Shown: positions 24,138-31,733 of the stretch, in pieces
Layout of the letters: every line of letters begins with the position of its first letter
Position numbering within the stretch: position 1 is the stretch's first letter
Assembly (NCBI GenBank): GCA_015064025.1
Contig: SVSZ01000004.1
Coordinates: 1 to 43,903, forward strand
Direction of reading: 5' to 3'
Source: Oscillospiraceae bacterium
GTDB lineage: Bacteria > Bacillota > Clostridia > Oscillospirales > CAG-272
DNA length: 43,903 bases
The notes under the pieces: model-generated
What the model was told of the DNA's origin: nothing
Databases searched by the model: none
What the model saw: only the letters and a program-made list of their open reading frames with translations
Position numbers and translations under genes: made by a program

Positions 24138-25490
24138 TCATTCCGCAATTTTACGCGGAAGCTTTAAAAAGACAAGGTCGCCGTAATCAAGTCCTACTGT
24201 ACGGACGGTTTCGTTTGTCTTACGGTTCTGCCACGCATCACAAAGCTCAATTTTTTTATGTCCGTGTCCCACGTTGGAAACACAGAGATACACATCCTCA
24301 TTGACAAAAAGGCTTGCGTGCACCCCCTCGGGAAGTTGCCCCTTGACGATCCCGTTTTCTCCAATGTCGATCAGAGCAAGGGAATCCTCCTTCACCATAG
24401 GGCGATACAAAGCGAGATAATCAAACCAACGTGCCCGCGCGTGCACGTCATCGGGAATATCCGACCATTCACTATAAGAGTAAGGTCCGTTTGGATGCTC
24501 CTCATACCATTTGCGCATTTTTTCAAAATGAAGCGTTTCGTTATTCCCCGGATTGTTGATATATTCCACGCCGGGAACAAACGCACGCTCCCCTGTTACA
24601 GGTCTTCCGTCCGTACGAAGCAAAAACTGCATCATGGGAATCGCCATGGCATAAAATGCGTCCGTGTTTTTTTCCTCTACAAAACGATAATCGGGATTGA
24701 CGATCACGTAAGGATCAAATTTTGCCGTCTCCAAAAGATCGGACGCACGGCGTACGCATTCGCCGACCCATAAATAATCGTACACGCGACTGTACGTTTT
24801 GGGAGCCACGCACTGTCCTTGATGGATCTTGACAATGCCTCCGCGCTTCTTCACCATAGTATATACCCTTGACAGAATATCTTCAAAGAAAGGGTCGTAT
24901 TCCAGATAACCGAATTCGGGAGCACCCGTGCATCCGTATCCCATATCATTGTAAAGACCGTCAAATTCGTAATCGTCAAGAAGCCTTTCCAGCTTCGGCA
25001 TGAGAAAATCATTCCATTCTGCCGACGCCGCATCACAGCAACGGTAGCGGTAGTAAAATGCATTGAGCTCATAGACACCGTGCTGCGAAAAGTTTTCCGT
25101 GAACTCGGGATCTCGCCAATCAAAAAAGCCCGTGGAAATATAAGGGAGCACCTTGATGCCGAAATCATGGCAAAGCTTGATAAACTCGCGCAACCCCTCT
25201 GGATCGTGAGAGTTGTATTTGTCCGCCCCCAAAAGTCTTTGAGAATCATTCCACTCCTCGTGAAGCTGAATAAGTCCCACGCCCTTTTCCGAAAGGCATT
25301 TGATCAAATTGTAATCGTATTCTGTCGGACGAATAGAAAAGCGTGACGGATATTCACCGAGATTATAGGTCACCTGTCCCGGAATATAATCTTTAATTCT
25401 TTCGCGTCGGGCACATCCCTTTACCCGTTCCTGTGCAAATTTCAATGCCTCAAAGCGGGCTTTGTAATCTTCAACCGTGTAAATGTTCAT
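24138..25490 (-). CDS. TIM-barrel glycoside hydrolase-like protein, family unassigned
   Basis: 450 residues with an (alpha/beta)8 pattern: GVGLIQLHEEWNDSQRLLG, HDFGIKVLPYISTGFFDW, LDDYEFDGLYNDMGYGC, GIVKIHQGQC and YLWVGECVRRASD. The Asp in FDGLYNDMG and the Glu in VGEC are positioned like nucleophile and acid/base of clan GH-D/GH31-type barrels, followed by a small C-terminal beta domain. I cannot assign it to a numbered family. No signal peptide. ATG at 25490 with GGAGGTG upstream; the longer frame to 25580 lacks a site. It lies between Mini-RNase III and a cyclophilin, neither informative. Confidence 0.72.
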   Translation of the reverse strand: MNIYTVEDYKARFEALKFAQERVKGCARRERIKDYIPGQVTYNLGEYPSRFSIRPTEYDYNLIKCLSEKGVGLIQLHEEWNDSQRLLGADKYNSHDPEGLREFIKLCHDFGIKVLPYISTGFFDWRDPEFTENFSQHGVYELNAFYYRYRCCDAASAEWNDFLMPKLERLLDDYEFDGLYNDMGYGCTGAPEFGYLEYDPFFEDILSRVYTMVKKRGGIVKIHQGQCVAPKTYSRVYDYLWVGECVRRASDLLETAKFDPYVIVNPDYRFVEEKNTDAFYAMAIPMMQFLLRTDGRPVTGERAFVPGVEYINNPGNNETLHFEKMRKWYEEHPNGPYSYSEWSDIPDDVHARARWFDYLALYRPMVKEDSLALIDIGENGIVKGQLPEGVHASLFVNEDVYLCVSNVGHGHKKIELCDAWQNRKTNETVRTVGLDYGDLVFLKLPRKIAE

Positions 25491-25589
25491 TACGGCACCT
25501 CCATCCTGGATTTGTTTCTCCAACATTCTATCACCCGGCTTTGAAAAGTAAAAGTACCGTTCTTGGCAAAAAGATTGCAAATATTGACT

Positions 25590-25973
25590 TTATTCCGCAT
25601 TTACTTGCAGATACGCAAGCGTAAACAATTCAGCGATCCTTTCATATCTTCCCGCCAGATGCAAAAAACCGAACAGAGACTCCATTCCCGTTGCCATACG
25701 GTAATCGCTGACGGTAGCATGCTTCGGCACACTCGAATGCCCGAGATTTCTTCCGCGGCGGAAATACCCCTCCTCTTCCTCGCTCAAAAGAGGAAGGATT
25801 CGCTTCATCGCCTCTGCCTGTGCGGACGCACGAACAAAGGAAAGCGCCGCCTCGTTCAGGTGCCCCGATGTGGAAAGTCCCTCATTGACAAGGTGACTGC
25901 GCACCTGCATTTCAAGCACACAATCCCCAAGGTACGCCAGTGCCTGTGTACTGACCTCTCTTACATCGATCAT
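25590..25973 (-). CDS. mrnC: Mini-ribonuclease III
   Basis: 127 residues, an RNase III catalytic domain without a dsRNA-binding domain. LAYLGDCVLEMQVR carries the conserved Asp, and RRGRNLGHSSVPKHATVSDYRMATGMESLFGFLHL is the family signature region (given in part). In Bacillus it matures 23S rRNA. ATG at 25973 overlaps the DUF1836 stop as ATGA with GGAGGGGG upstream. In many Firmicutes it sits beside cysS; here cysS is about 14 kb away. Confidence 0.95.
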   Translation of the reverse strand: MIDVREVSTQALAYLGDCVLEMQVRSHLVNEGLSTSGHLNEAALSFVRASAQAEAMKRILPLLSEEEEGYFRRGRNLGHSSVPKHATVSDYRMATGMESLFGFLHLAGRYERIAELFTLAYLQVNAE

Positions 25974-26698
25974 GCGTCCCCCTCCTCGGAAGAGACGTCG
26001 GCATTTTTTTCCTTTCCTTTTTTATCATCCTTTTTTTCCTTGGTCTCTTTGGTGTTCTTCTGACGCTTTGCCTCTGCCTTTTGCTCTGCCTTCTGGCGCT
26101 TTACCTCCTCCTTTTCCTGCTCCTCACGTACCTTTTCGTCAATGAGCTCGGGGTAATGCGCGGAAAGCAAAAGCTGTACGGTATTTTTCAAATAAGAGGA
26201 CATTGCGCAAAGCCCCAGAAGAAGGGTAAGGAAATCTCCCTCGTCCTCCACGTTCAAGCGCGCATCCTCTGCAAAGCGCTTGATCTGATCCCACGCATTC
26301 ACTCTTTCAAGCTCCTTAAGTGATAGGTAGTTTGAATAGATCTCCTCAAGCATACGGGAGTCATATGCCTCATGTCCGTAAAGATTCTGCAGGATCCTCT
26401 TTATTTCACCGATGGAAAGCGTGTTCTTCATTTCATAGACGAGAAGCATCTGCAAAATGTGCTCCTTGCTGTATTTTTTTCCCTTAATGGGCGAGAGCAG
26501 GCCGTCCTTGGAATAATTGTTGATCATCGTTTTCGTCAGCACGCGATCCTCAAAATGCTTTGACGCCTCACGCTTTTTTTCCAAAACCAGACTGGTGATC
26601 TGATCCAGGTACAGGTCGATCGACGGAATCTCGGACGGGTGCAGGTCTGCGTCCTGTGTCGCTTCCCTTACCAGCCGTTCCATTTCCGCAATATCCAT
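25970..26698 (-). CDS. DUF1836 domain-containing protein
   Basis: 242 residues. The DUF1836 region spans about 25-180 with a MerR-like HTH pattern (VLTKTMINNYSKDGLLSPIKGKKYSKEHILQMLLVYEMK), suggesting a DNA-binding regulator. It ends in a highly charged Lys/Glu-rich, probably disordered tail (about 190-242). ATG at 26698 has AAGGAG eight nt upstream and is preferred over 26749. Coupled to mrnC by an ATGA overlap. Promoter at 26776-26804. Target unknown. Confidence 0.87.
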   Translation of the reverse strand: MDIAEMERLVREATQDADLHPSEIPSIDLYLDQITSLVLEKKREASKHFEDRVLTKTMINNYSKDGLLSPIKGKKYSKEHILQMLLVYEMKNTLSIGEIKRILQNLYGHEAYDSRMLEEIYSNYLSLKELERVNAWDQIKRFAEDARLNVEDEGDFLTLLLGLCAMSSYLKNTVQLLLSAHYPELIDEKVREEQEKEEVKRQKAEQKAEAKRQKNTKETKEKKDDKKGKEKNADVSSEEGDA

Positions 26699-26775
26699 TC
26701 CAAACGCTCCTTCCCGAATGCCGATGGAAGCCACAAATCGGAATTCCATTTCCGCATCACGTGTTTTTCAATACC

Positions 26776-26804
26776 ATTATAACGGATTTAGGAAAGAAAA
26801 TCAA
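26776..26804 (-). promoter_or_regulatory. Sigma-A promoter for DUF1836-mrnC
   Basis: Minus strand TTGATT (26799-26804), 17-nt spacer, TATAAT (26776-26781). Confidence 0.8.
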
Positions 26805-26848
26805 TAGTTTTGAAAAAGATTTCAAAAAGCCTATGGCGCGGCGTCGAG

Positions 26849-26999
26849 TTTTCCATAAGCAATTTCCCTTCCATTTTCTTACATTCCTGCATAATCGGTC
26901 GAAAATTCACGAATAAAGGCGTCAAAATACAAGTTTTCCGTATAATCCACAAAGTTTTCCATAGGCAGGGTCACTTTTCAACAGAGAAGTTGTGGAAAA
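26849..26999. promoter_or_regulatory. Cluster of five DnaA-box-like 9-mers
   Basis: The 377-nt gene-free stretch 26699-27075 contains TTTTCCATA (26849-26857), TTTTCCGTA (26934-26942), TAATCCACA (26943-26951), TTTTCCATA (26955-26963) and, inverted, TTTTCCACA (26991-26999). Two differ from TTATCCACA by one base, the rest by two or three. It lies upstream of the DUF1836 promoter. The sites could bind DnaA or another regulator; no evidence beyond the repeats. Confidence 0.4.
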
Positions 27000-27027
27000 C
27001 TTTTTCTGTCGAATTGCACAAAAAAAC

Positions 27028-27063
27028 AAGCTCCGCAAACACAAAAATGCATTTACGGAGCTT
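27028..27063 (-). terminator. Terminator of the nagA-yjbQ operon
   Basis: AAGCTCCG (27028-27035) pairs with CGGAGCTT (27056-27063), with AAA/TTT inner pairs; on the minus strand it is followed by GTTTTTTTG. Thirteen nt past the yjbQ stop. Confidence 0.85.
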
Positions 27064-27075
27064 TGAAATTTTATT

Positions 27076-27696
27076 TTAGCGCTGCTGCTGGAGGGTGTAG
27101 TGAACGTCGAATGCCTTCTCCTCATCCGTATACTTGCGGAGGGTGTTGATGGTCTCGCCGTTGTTCCACTTTCTGTCGCCAACGTCCTCTGTGGTACCCA
27201 TAACGGTAACGTTGAGCTGTCTGTGACGCGCGCGAACGTGGTCCCAGTCGATGAAGTAAACGTGTGCGAATTCGCCGCCGTCAAGAACACCGTCCTTGAT
27301 GGTCATCGTTTCACTTCTGCCGAAGAACACACTGCGCAGATGTCCGTCCGTGTTCATGGAGGTGTAATCACCGGGCTCGTTGACATATCTTCCGAACTGA
27401 GAGTGGATCGGACCGGGATGACGGTACTGATGCTCCTCTGCAAAATCGGGGATCATCTTTCTCATGATGTCAAGCAGATCGTGCTGGAGATATTCCAGAT
27501 CGAAGCTGTCGATGTCGTGAGAGCACTCCTGGATCATCACGGAGCAGGTGGTGTGGTGAGACGCGATGGTAACGGTACCGTTCTTGATACCGGAAGCCTG
27601 TACGATCTCAATGATTTCCTTGGAAACGTCGTGGAAGGTGGGGATCCAGCCTCTGGACTGAAGCTCCAGCTCCTTTTGAAATACCTTGAATTCCAT
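27076..27696 (-). CDS. YjbQ/UPF0047 family protein
   Basis: 206 residues, longer than the usual about 140. ASHHTTCSVMIQE near 45 and the C-terminal half (FFGRSETMTIKDGVLDGGEFAHVYFIDWD) carry the conserved family segments; His residues form a likely metal site. Between them lies an added segment (about 65-110, with DFAEEHQYRHPGPIHSQFGRYVNEPGDY) and the C-terminus is extended. Some members have thiamine phosphate synthase activity, but the true role is unsettled. ATG at 27696 with AGGAG upstream. Last gene of the amino-sugar operon, an unusual context that hints at a sugar-related substrate. Confidence 0.85.
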   Translation of the reverse strand: MEFKVFQKELELQSRGWIPTFHDVSKEIIEIVQASGIKNGTVTIASHHTTCSVMIQECSHDIDSFDLEYLQHDLLDIMRKMIPDFAEEHQYRHPGPIHSQFGRYVNEPGDYTSMNTDGHLRSVFFGRSETMTIKDGVLDGGEFAHVYFIDWDHVRARHRQLNVTVMGTTEDVGDRKWNNGETINTLRKYTDEEKAFDVHYTLQQQR

Positions 27697-27735
27697 ATGT
27701 ATATTCTCCTGTATAGTTATTTTTGTTGGCTTCGA

Positions 27736-28710
27736 TCAATAGCCGACCTTTTCCCAGCATTCGAACGGAGCTGCAAGCTCTTCGGAAATATAGACCTGGG
27801 TCTTCTTCGTCTGGAGCATGGTGCTGGGGAGGTAAGGCGTGATAGGTCCGTGTGTGCAGAGACGGCTGGTCATTCTCTGCCAAGAGGAGAAGGTACCGCA
27901 GGTTGCCAGTGCGTGAACCTCAATTCTCTCCTTTGCACGCATCACATCGAGAGGACCGATGGTAGCAGCGCAGGGAGGAACGTTTGCAATGTCACCGGAC
28001 TGACCGAAGGTTCCGTTGAGGGAGTTCTGCATGATGGTCATGGGGTGAAGCTTTACGATCTGTGCGGGCTGGTTGAGCCACTCCTCGATATCACCGCTGC
28101 CGATGAACTCGGGAATCGGATCAACGAATGCCATGTGGCCTGCCCATCCGGGAGAGGTGGAAGCGATGTCCGCACCGGTTCCCTCGGTGATATCATCGAT
28201 GATCTTGGAATAATCCTTGATGTTGGCATTGGTCGGGAAGTGAACGTTTTCCATGGGCATACGAAGCTTCTCATCGATCTGATAGTAAAGGTACTTGATC
28301 ATGGAGTGCGCAAAGCCTGCCTCATAGGTAATGGGGGCGATGTTGCCGTCCTGATCTGCCCACTCATCCTCTGCAACAAGGTGAACCTTGGAGCAGTCAA
28401 CCTTGAAGTAGTTGATCAGCTGTGCCAGAGGAATGTAGGTATCGGGCTCGGGGTTACCGAGGATCATTGTGAAGCTCTTGCCTGCCTCGCTTGCTGCCTT
28501 GAGGCGTGTGAAGAGGGTGGAAATGAGAACGGGGTGGGGATTCATCATCACCTTGACCTCGAATTCGGGGTGCCACCAAGCTTCTCTCTTCTCCAGGTCC
28601 TTGCCGCTCAGACTGCGGACGTACTCGCACACCTTCTTGTCCTTGAAGGGCACGAACTCGTGAGGCTGGAAGTCAAACTTCGTTGCGGGATCGGTAATAA
28701 AGTTGCTCAT
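27736..28710 (-). CDS. Divergent glucosamine-6-phosphate deaminase-like (NagB/RpiA-fold) protein
   Basis: 324 residues. AEDEW (D115, E116) aligns with the MDEY motif of NagB. The catalytic loop normally reading D-G-H-I-A-F-N-E-P reads A-G-H-M-A-F-V-D-P (190-198): the general-base Asp is Ala and the Glu is Asp, while the His (H192) is kept. An N-terminal extension of about 50 residues is present. It is therefore a homologue with an altered active site, perhaps another isomerase or deaminase. ATG at 28710 with AAAGGAG upstream. Lies between a CBM9-like protein and yjbQ in the nagA-like operon. Confidence 0.8.
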   Translation of the reverse strand: MSNFITDPATKFDFQPHEFVPFKDKKVCEYVRSLSGKDLEKREAWWHPEFEVKVMMNPHPVLISTLFTRLKAASEAGKSFTMILGNPEPDTYIPLAQLINYFKVDCSKVHLVAEDEWADQDGNIAPITYEAGFAHSMIKYLYYQIDEKLRMPMENVHFPTNANIKDYSKIIDDITEGTGADIASTSPGWAGHMAFVDPIPEFIGSGDIEEWLNQPAQIVKLHPMTIMQNSLNGTFGQSGDIANVPPCAATIGPLDVMRAKERIEVHALATCGTFSSWQRMTSRLCTHGPITPYLPSTMLQTKKTQVYISEELAAPFECWEKVGY

Positions 28711-28750
28711 GTTTGTCTCCTTTGTTTATATATTTTTTAATAATTTAAAA

Positions 28751-29350
28751 TCAGTTGAAGATCATCTCACCAAAGCACTCGGGACGGTGAAATTTAAATG
28801 GCTCGCCCACGATCGGACTCCACGCCCGGTAGTGCGGAGGCTCGGAAAAGTCGGCACATTTATAGCAATTTGCGCGCATCCGCTTGCCGGCATATACCGA
28901 AAACGAGGGGAAGAAGCGGCGAATGAAGGCAAAGGGTACGCGATAGGTGATCTCCCACCTTCCCTCCTCCTTTTGTATGACGTAGGAAAAGGGATCGACA
29001 CCGTCGCCCGGCAAAATCCTTACGAGATCCGCAATGCCACTTCCAAAGCCGAGATACATGCACCCGTTTGAGTTGAATTCAATGTTGAAGTAGCGGGGAT
29101 CTCCCTCCTCCGGACAGAAGAAAAACTCAAGGCAGCTGTCCTCACACGGGCTTCCCAAGGGGCCCGTTTCCACGGCGCGGATCACGCGCTCCACGGTGGA
29201 AAGATGTACAAGGATCGCTTCGTCATCATAAGAGATCTGTGCATACGCCTTGATCTCCTCCGGAGTATCAAAATACTTATGATCGATCTCAAGCGTGGGA
29301 ATCGCCTCCCAGCCCGCATCTGTCATTTTCAGAATATCATACGTTCTCAT
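28751..29350 (-). CDS. Carbohydrate-binding family 9-like protein
   Basis: 199 residues, nearly all one CBM9-like beta-sandwich: VHLSTVERVIRAVETGPLGSPCEDSCLEFFFCPEEGDPRYFNIEFNSNG in part, then RWEITYRVPFAFIRRFFPSF and the C-terminal HYRAWSPIVGEPFKFHRPECFGEMIF. No signal peptide, so an intracellular sugar-binding role is likely. ATG at 29350 overlaps the nagA stop as ATGA. Standalone cytoplasmic CBM9-like proteins often sit in sugar-catabolic operons, as here. Confidence 0.85.
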   Translation of the reverse strand: MRTYDILKMTDAGWEAIPTLEIDHKYFDTPEEIKAYAQISYDDEAILVHLSTVERVIRAVETGPLGSPCEDSCLEFFFCPEEGDPRYFNIEFNSNGCMYLGFGSGIADLVRILPGDGVDPFSYVIQKEEGRWEITYRVPFAFIRRFFPSFSVYAGKRMRANCYKCADFSEPPHYRAWSPIVGEPFKFHRPECFGEMIFN

Positions 29351-30489
29351 ACAACCGCTTCCCCGTTCATGATCACCTTACTGACCTTCATCCTGTGGTC
29401 AACAAAAACAAGATCCGCGCGCTTTCCTACAGCAATCTCACCGCGGTCAAGAAGACCTGTTGCACGGGAAGGATTGTAGGAGGCAAATTTGAAGACATCC
29501 ACCACGGACGCGCCCGTATGCTTGATCATGTTGCGACAAGCAATATCCAGTGTCAGCTTGGAGCCTGCGATCTCACCCGCGTGGTCGAAGTTGATATCAT
29601 CCACACCCTCATATCCCGGAGGAATTGGTCCGTCACACGCATATGCATCGGAGATCAGAATGATGCGATCGTCTCCCTTGATCCGTCTGACAAGGCGGAG
29701 CATGTAGGGATCTACGTGGATTCCGCGACTGTCACAGATCAGCTCCGCATAAATTTCGTGGTTGTAGTTGACCGTCTCGTCCACACACACACCGCGACAC
29801 TCGGGGTATTTTACACGGTCACCCGTCGCGTTGGTATGATGAGTACCGATCTTAAGTCCGTAGGGGATCAGCGCCTCGATCTCGGAAGGAGCCGCCTCAC
29901 TGTGCGCTACGGAGAATACTGCCTGCGGATTTTTCTCTCTGACAGCATCGACAAATTCCTTGATATTTTCTCTCTCGGGAGCCAGTGCCCAGACGCGTGC
30001 AAGATCCCACGCCTCCTCGACGATGGGCATATAACGCTCGCTGCAAACGGGGCCCTGCCAGGGATTGGACTCACGCTCACATCCGAACTTCGGATTGAGG
30101 TAGGGCCCCTCCATGTAAAGACCGCCGATATTCGCGCATTCCTTCTTTTTCATCGCCTTGCGCAAAAGCCGGATCTTTTCCACGTACATCTCTGTATTCA
30201 TGTTAAAATACAGTGCCGGGAAAAGCGTTGTCGTACCGTGCTTCAAGTGATGAAGGCAGGCAGACTCCGGCTCGTCCTGCAAAAACACCTTTCCGTCGGA
30301 ATGCGTATGAATGTCCACAAAGCCGGGACCGACGTACAGCCCTTCGGCATCGATCACCTCGCAATCCTTCGGTACGGGAAGAAATCTTTCCTCGTCAAAG
30401 GCAACGATTTTTCCGTTCTCAACAAGGAGCGTTGCGTCGGGAATAAAGTGATCCCTCATCACAAGGACCGCATTTTTAATAGCTAACAT
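29347..30489 (-). CDS. nagA: N-acetylglucosamine-6-phosphate deacetylase-like amidohydrolase
   Basis: 380 residues, amidohydrolase fold. H61/H63 (DIHTHSDG), E127 (YMEGPYLNP), H196 (SVAHSEA), H217 (GTHHTNA) and D281 (LISDAYACDGPIPPG) correspond to the metal ligands and catalytic Asp of NagA enzymes. It would deacetylate N-acetylglucosamine 6-phosphate or a close relative to the amine. ATG at 30489 with AGGAGGGG upstream is chosen over 30537, which would lie in the promoter. First gene of a four-gene operon with tandem promoters. Confidence 0.88.
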   Translation of the reverse strand: MLAIKNAVLVMRDHFIPDATLLVENGKIVAFDEERFLPVPKDCEVIDAEGLYVGPGFVDIHTHSDGKVFLQDEPESACLHHLKHGTTTLFPALYFNMNTEMYVEKIRLLRKAMKKKECANIGGLYMEGPYLNPKFGCERESNPWQGPVCSERYMPIVEEAWDLARVWALAPERENIKEFVDAVREKNPQAVFSVAHSEAAPSEIEALIPYGLKIGTHHTNATGDRVKYPECRGVCVDETVNYNHEIYAELICDSRGIHVDPYMLRLVRRIKGDDRIILISDAYACDGPIPPGYEGVDDINFDHAGEIAGSKLTLDIACRNMIKHTGASVVDVFKFASYNPSRATGLLDRGEIAVGKRADLVFVDHRMKVSKVIMNGEAVV

Positions 30490-30528
30490 AAGTTCCCCTC
30501 CTTTTTCGGATATCACAGGTATATCACC

Positions 30529-30557
30529 ATTATACAAAAGCAGAGCGTGCTTGTCAA
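30529..30557 (-). promoter_or_regulatory. Proximal promoter of the nagA operon
   Basis: Minus strand TTGACA (30552-30557), 17-nt spacer, TATAAT (30529-30534), perfect consensus 39 nt before the start codon. Confidence 0.85.
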
Positions 30558-30615
30558 TACAAAATACCGCTTTTTATCTTCAAAATACAATGCGTCATTC
30601 CAAAGCACCCCTATC

Positions 30616-30644
30616 ATTATATACCATTTTTTATCCGCTGTCAA
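30616..30644 (-). promoter_or_regulatory. Distal promoter of the nagA operon
   Basis: Minus strand TTGACA (30639-30644), 17-nt spacer, TATAAT (30616-30621), a second perfect consensus 87 nt upstream of the first, within the 309-nt gene-free spacer 30490-30798. Confidence 0.8.
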
Positions 30645-30728
30645 GAATCACGGTTGCGAAATTGTTTCGCTTTTCCCACAGTGTTTTCCGAAGCTTGCGC
30701 GTATATTTTTTTCTTTTGTCTTTTTCGG

Positions 30729-30757
30729 TTGAAATTATCCTGCAAATGTGCTATAAT
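30729..30757 (+). promoter_or_regulatory. Promoter of the Fe-S protein/ABC importer operon
   Basis: TTGAAA (30729-30734), 17-nt spacer, TATAAT (30752-30757), 41 nt before the start codon. Confidence 0.8.
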
Positions 30758-30798
30758 AGGCTCATAGCGAACATTACATACACAAAGGAGACAGCAGT

Positions 30799-31731
30799 AT
30801 GGAACAGAAAACCGTCATTCCGAGTGCCGAGGACATCGCCCGTGTCAAGGGGCTTGGCTTTTTAAGAGATAAGACCACACCCGATGCCTTTAATGCGCGT
30901 GTGATCACAAAAAACGGAAAGGTGTCTGCCGCAACGCTTGAGACCGTTGCCGAGGCAGCAAGAAGATTTGGAAGCGGAGAGGTCGCACTTACCACGCGTA
31001 TGACCTTTGAGGTTCAGCGGATCCCCTATGCCAATATCGATGCCTTTTGCGCCTTCCTTGAAGCGCACGGTATGGAGACGGGCGGTACAGGTCCCCGTGT
31101 GCGCCCCATCGTATCCTGCAAGGGAACGACCTGCCAGTACGGCTTGATCGATACCTTCTCGCTTTCCGAAAAGATCCATGAGCGCTTTTACAAGGGCTAT
31201 CATTCCGTAAAGCTTCCTCACAAGTTCAAGATCGCAGTGGGCGGCTGTCCCAACAACTGCGTTAAGCCCGATCTCAACGACATCGGTATCATCGGCGCAC
31301 GCATCCCCTCTGTCGATGCGGAGAAATGCCACGGATGCAAAATCTGCTCGATCGAGAAAGCCTGCCCGATCAAAACACCCTGTCTTGAGAACGGCAAGAT
31401 CACCATTGACAGCTCTCGCTGTAACCGTTGCGGCAGATGCATTGGAAAGTGTCCCTTCGGTGCCGTCACTGAGGAAACGGTCGGCTACCGACTCTACATC
31501 GGGGGACGTTGGGGTAAGCAAGTCGCCCGCGGCAGAGCACTCTCCATCCTTTGCACAAGCGAGGAAGAGATCCTATCCCTCGTTGAAAAATGCATCCTTC
31601 TGTTCCGCGATAAAGGACTTTCCGGGGAACGCTTTGCAGACACTGTCACCCGTCTGAGCTTTGAACGAGTCGAGGAGCTTCTGCGCAGCGACGACCTTCT
31701 TGCACGCAAGCAGGAAATTTTAGCGGATTGA
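30799..31731 (+). CDS. Siroheme/4Fe-4S sulfite reductase-like protein with ferredoxin domain
   Basis: 310 residues. An N-terminal nitrite/sulfite reductase half-domain (about 1-100) is followed by C107/C112 (SCKGTTC) and C150/C154 (GGCPNNC), the four cysteines that hold siroheme-coupled 4Fe-4S. A two-cluster ferredoxin insert follows: C177, C180, C183, C189 and C208, C211, C214, C218. The layout is that of AsrC-type anaerobic sulfite reductase subunits. No AsrA/AsrB partner is adjacent, so the electron donor and substrate (sulfite, nitrite or other) are open. ATG at 30799 with AAAGGAG upstream. First gene of an operon with a metal-chelate ABC importer. Confidence 0.87.
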   Translation: MEQKTVIPSAEDIARVKGLGFLRDKTTPDAFNARVITKNGKVSAATLETVAEAARRFGSGEVALTTRMTFEVQRIPYANIDAFCAFLEAHGMETGGTGPRVRPIVSCKGTTCQYGLIDTFSLSEKIHERFYKGYHSVKLPHKFKIAVGGCPNNCVKPDLNDIGIIGARIPSVDAEKCHGCKICSIEKACPIKTPCLENGKITIDSSRCNRCGRCIGKCPFGAVTEETVGYRLYIGGRWGKQVARGRALSILCTSEEEILSLVEKCILLFRDKGLSGERFADTVTRLSFERVEELLRSDDLLARKQEILAD

Positions 31732-31733
31732 GC

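Noticed and set aside
27100..28740. A 546-codon open frame opposite yjbQ and the nagB-like gene
   Set aside because: Antisense shadow of well-supported genes with good ribosome sites; its composition is repetitive and matches nothing.
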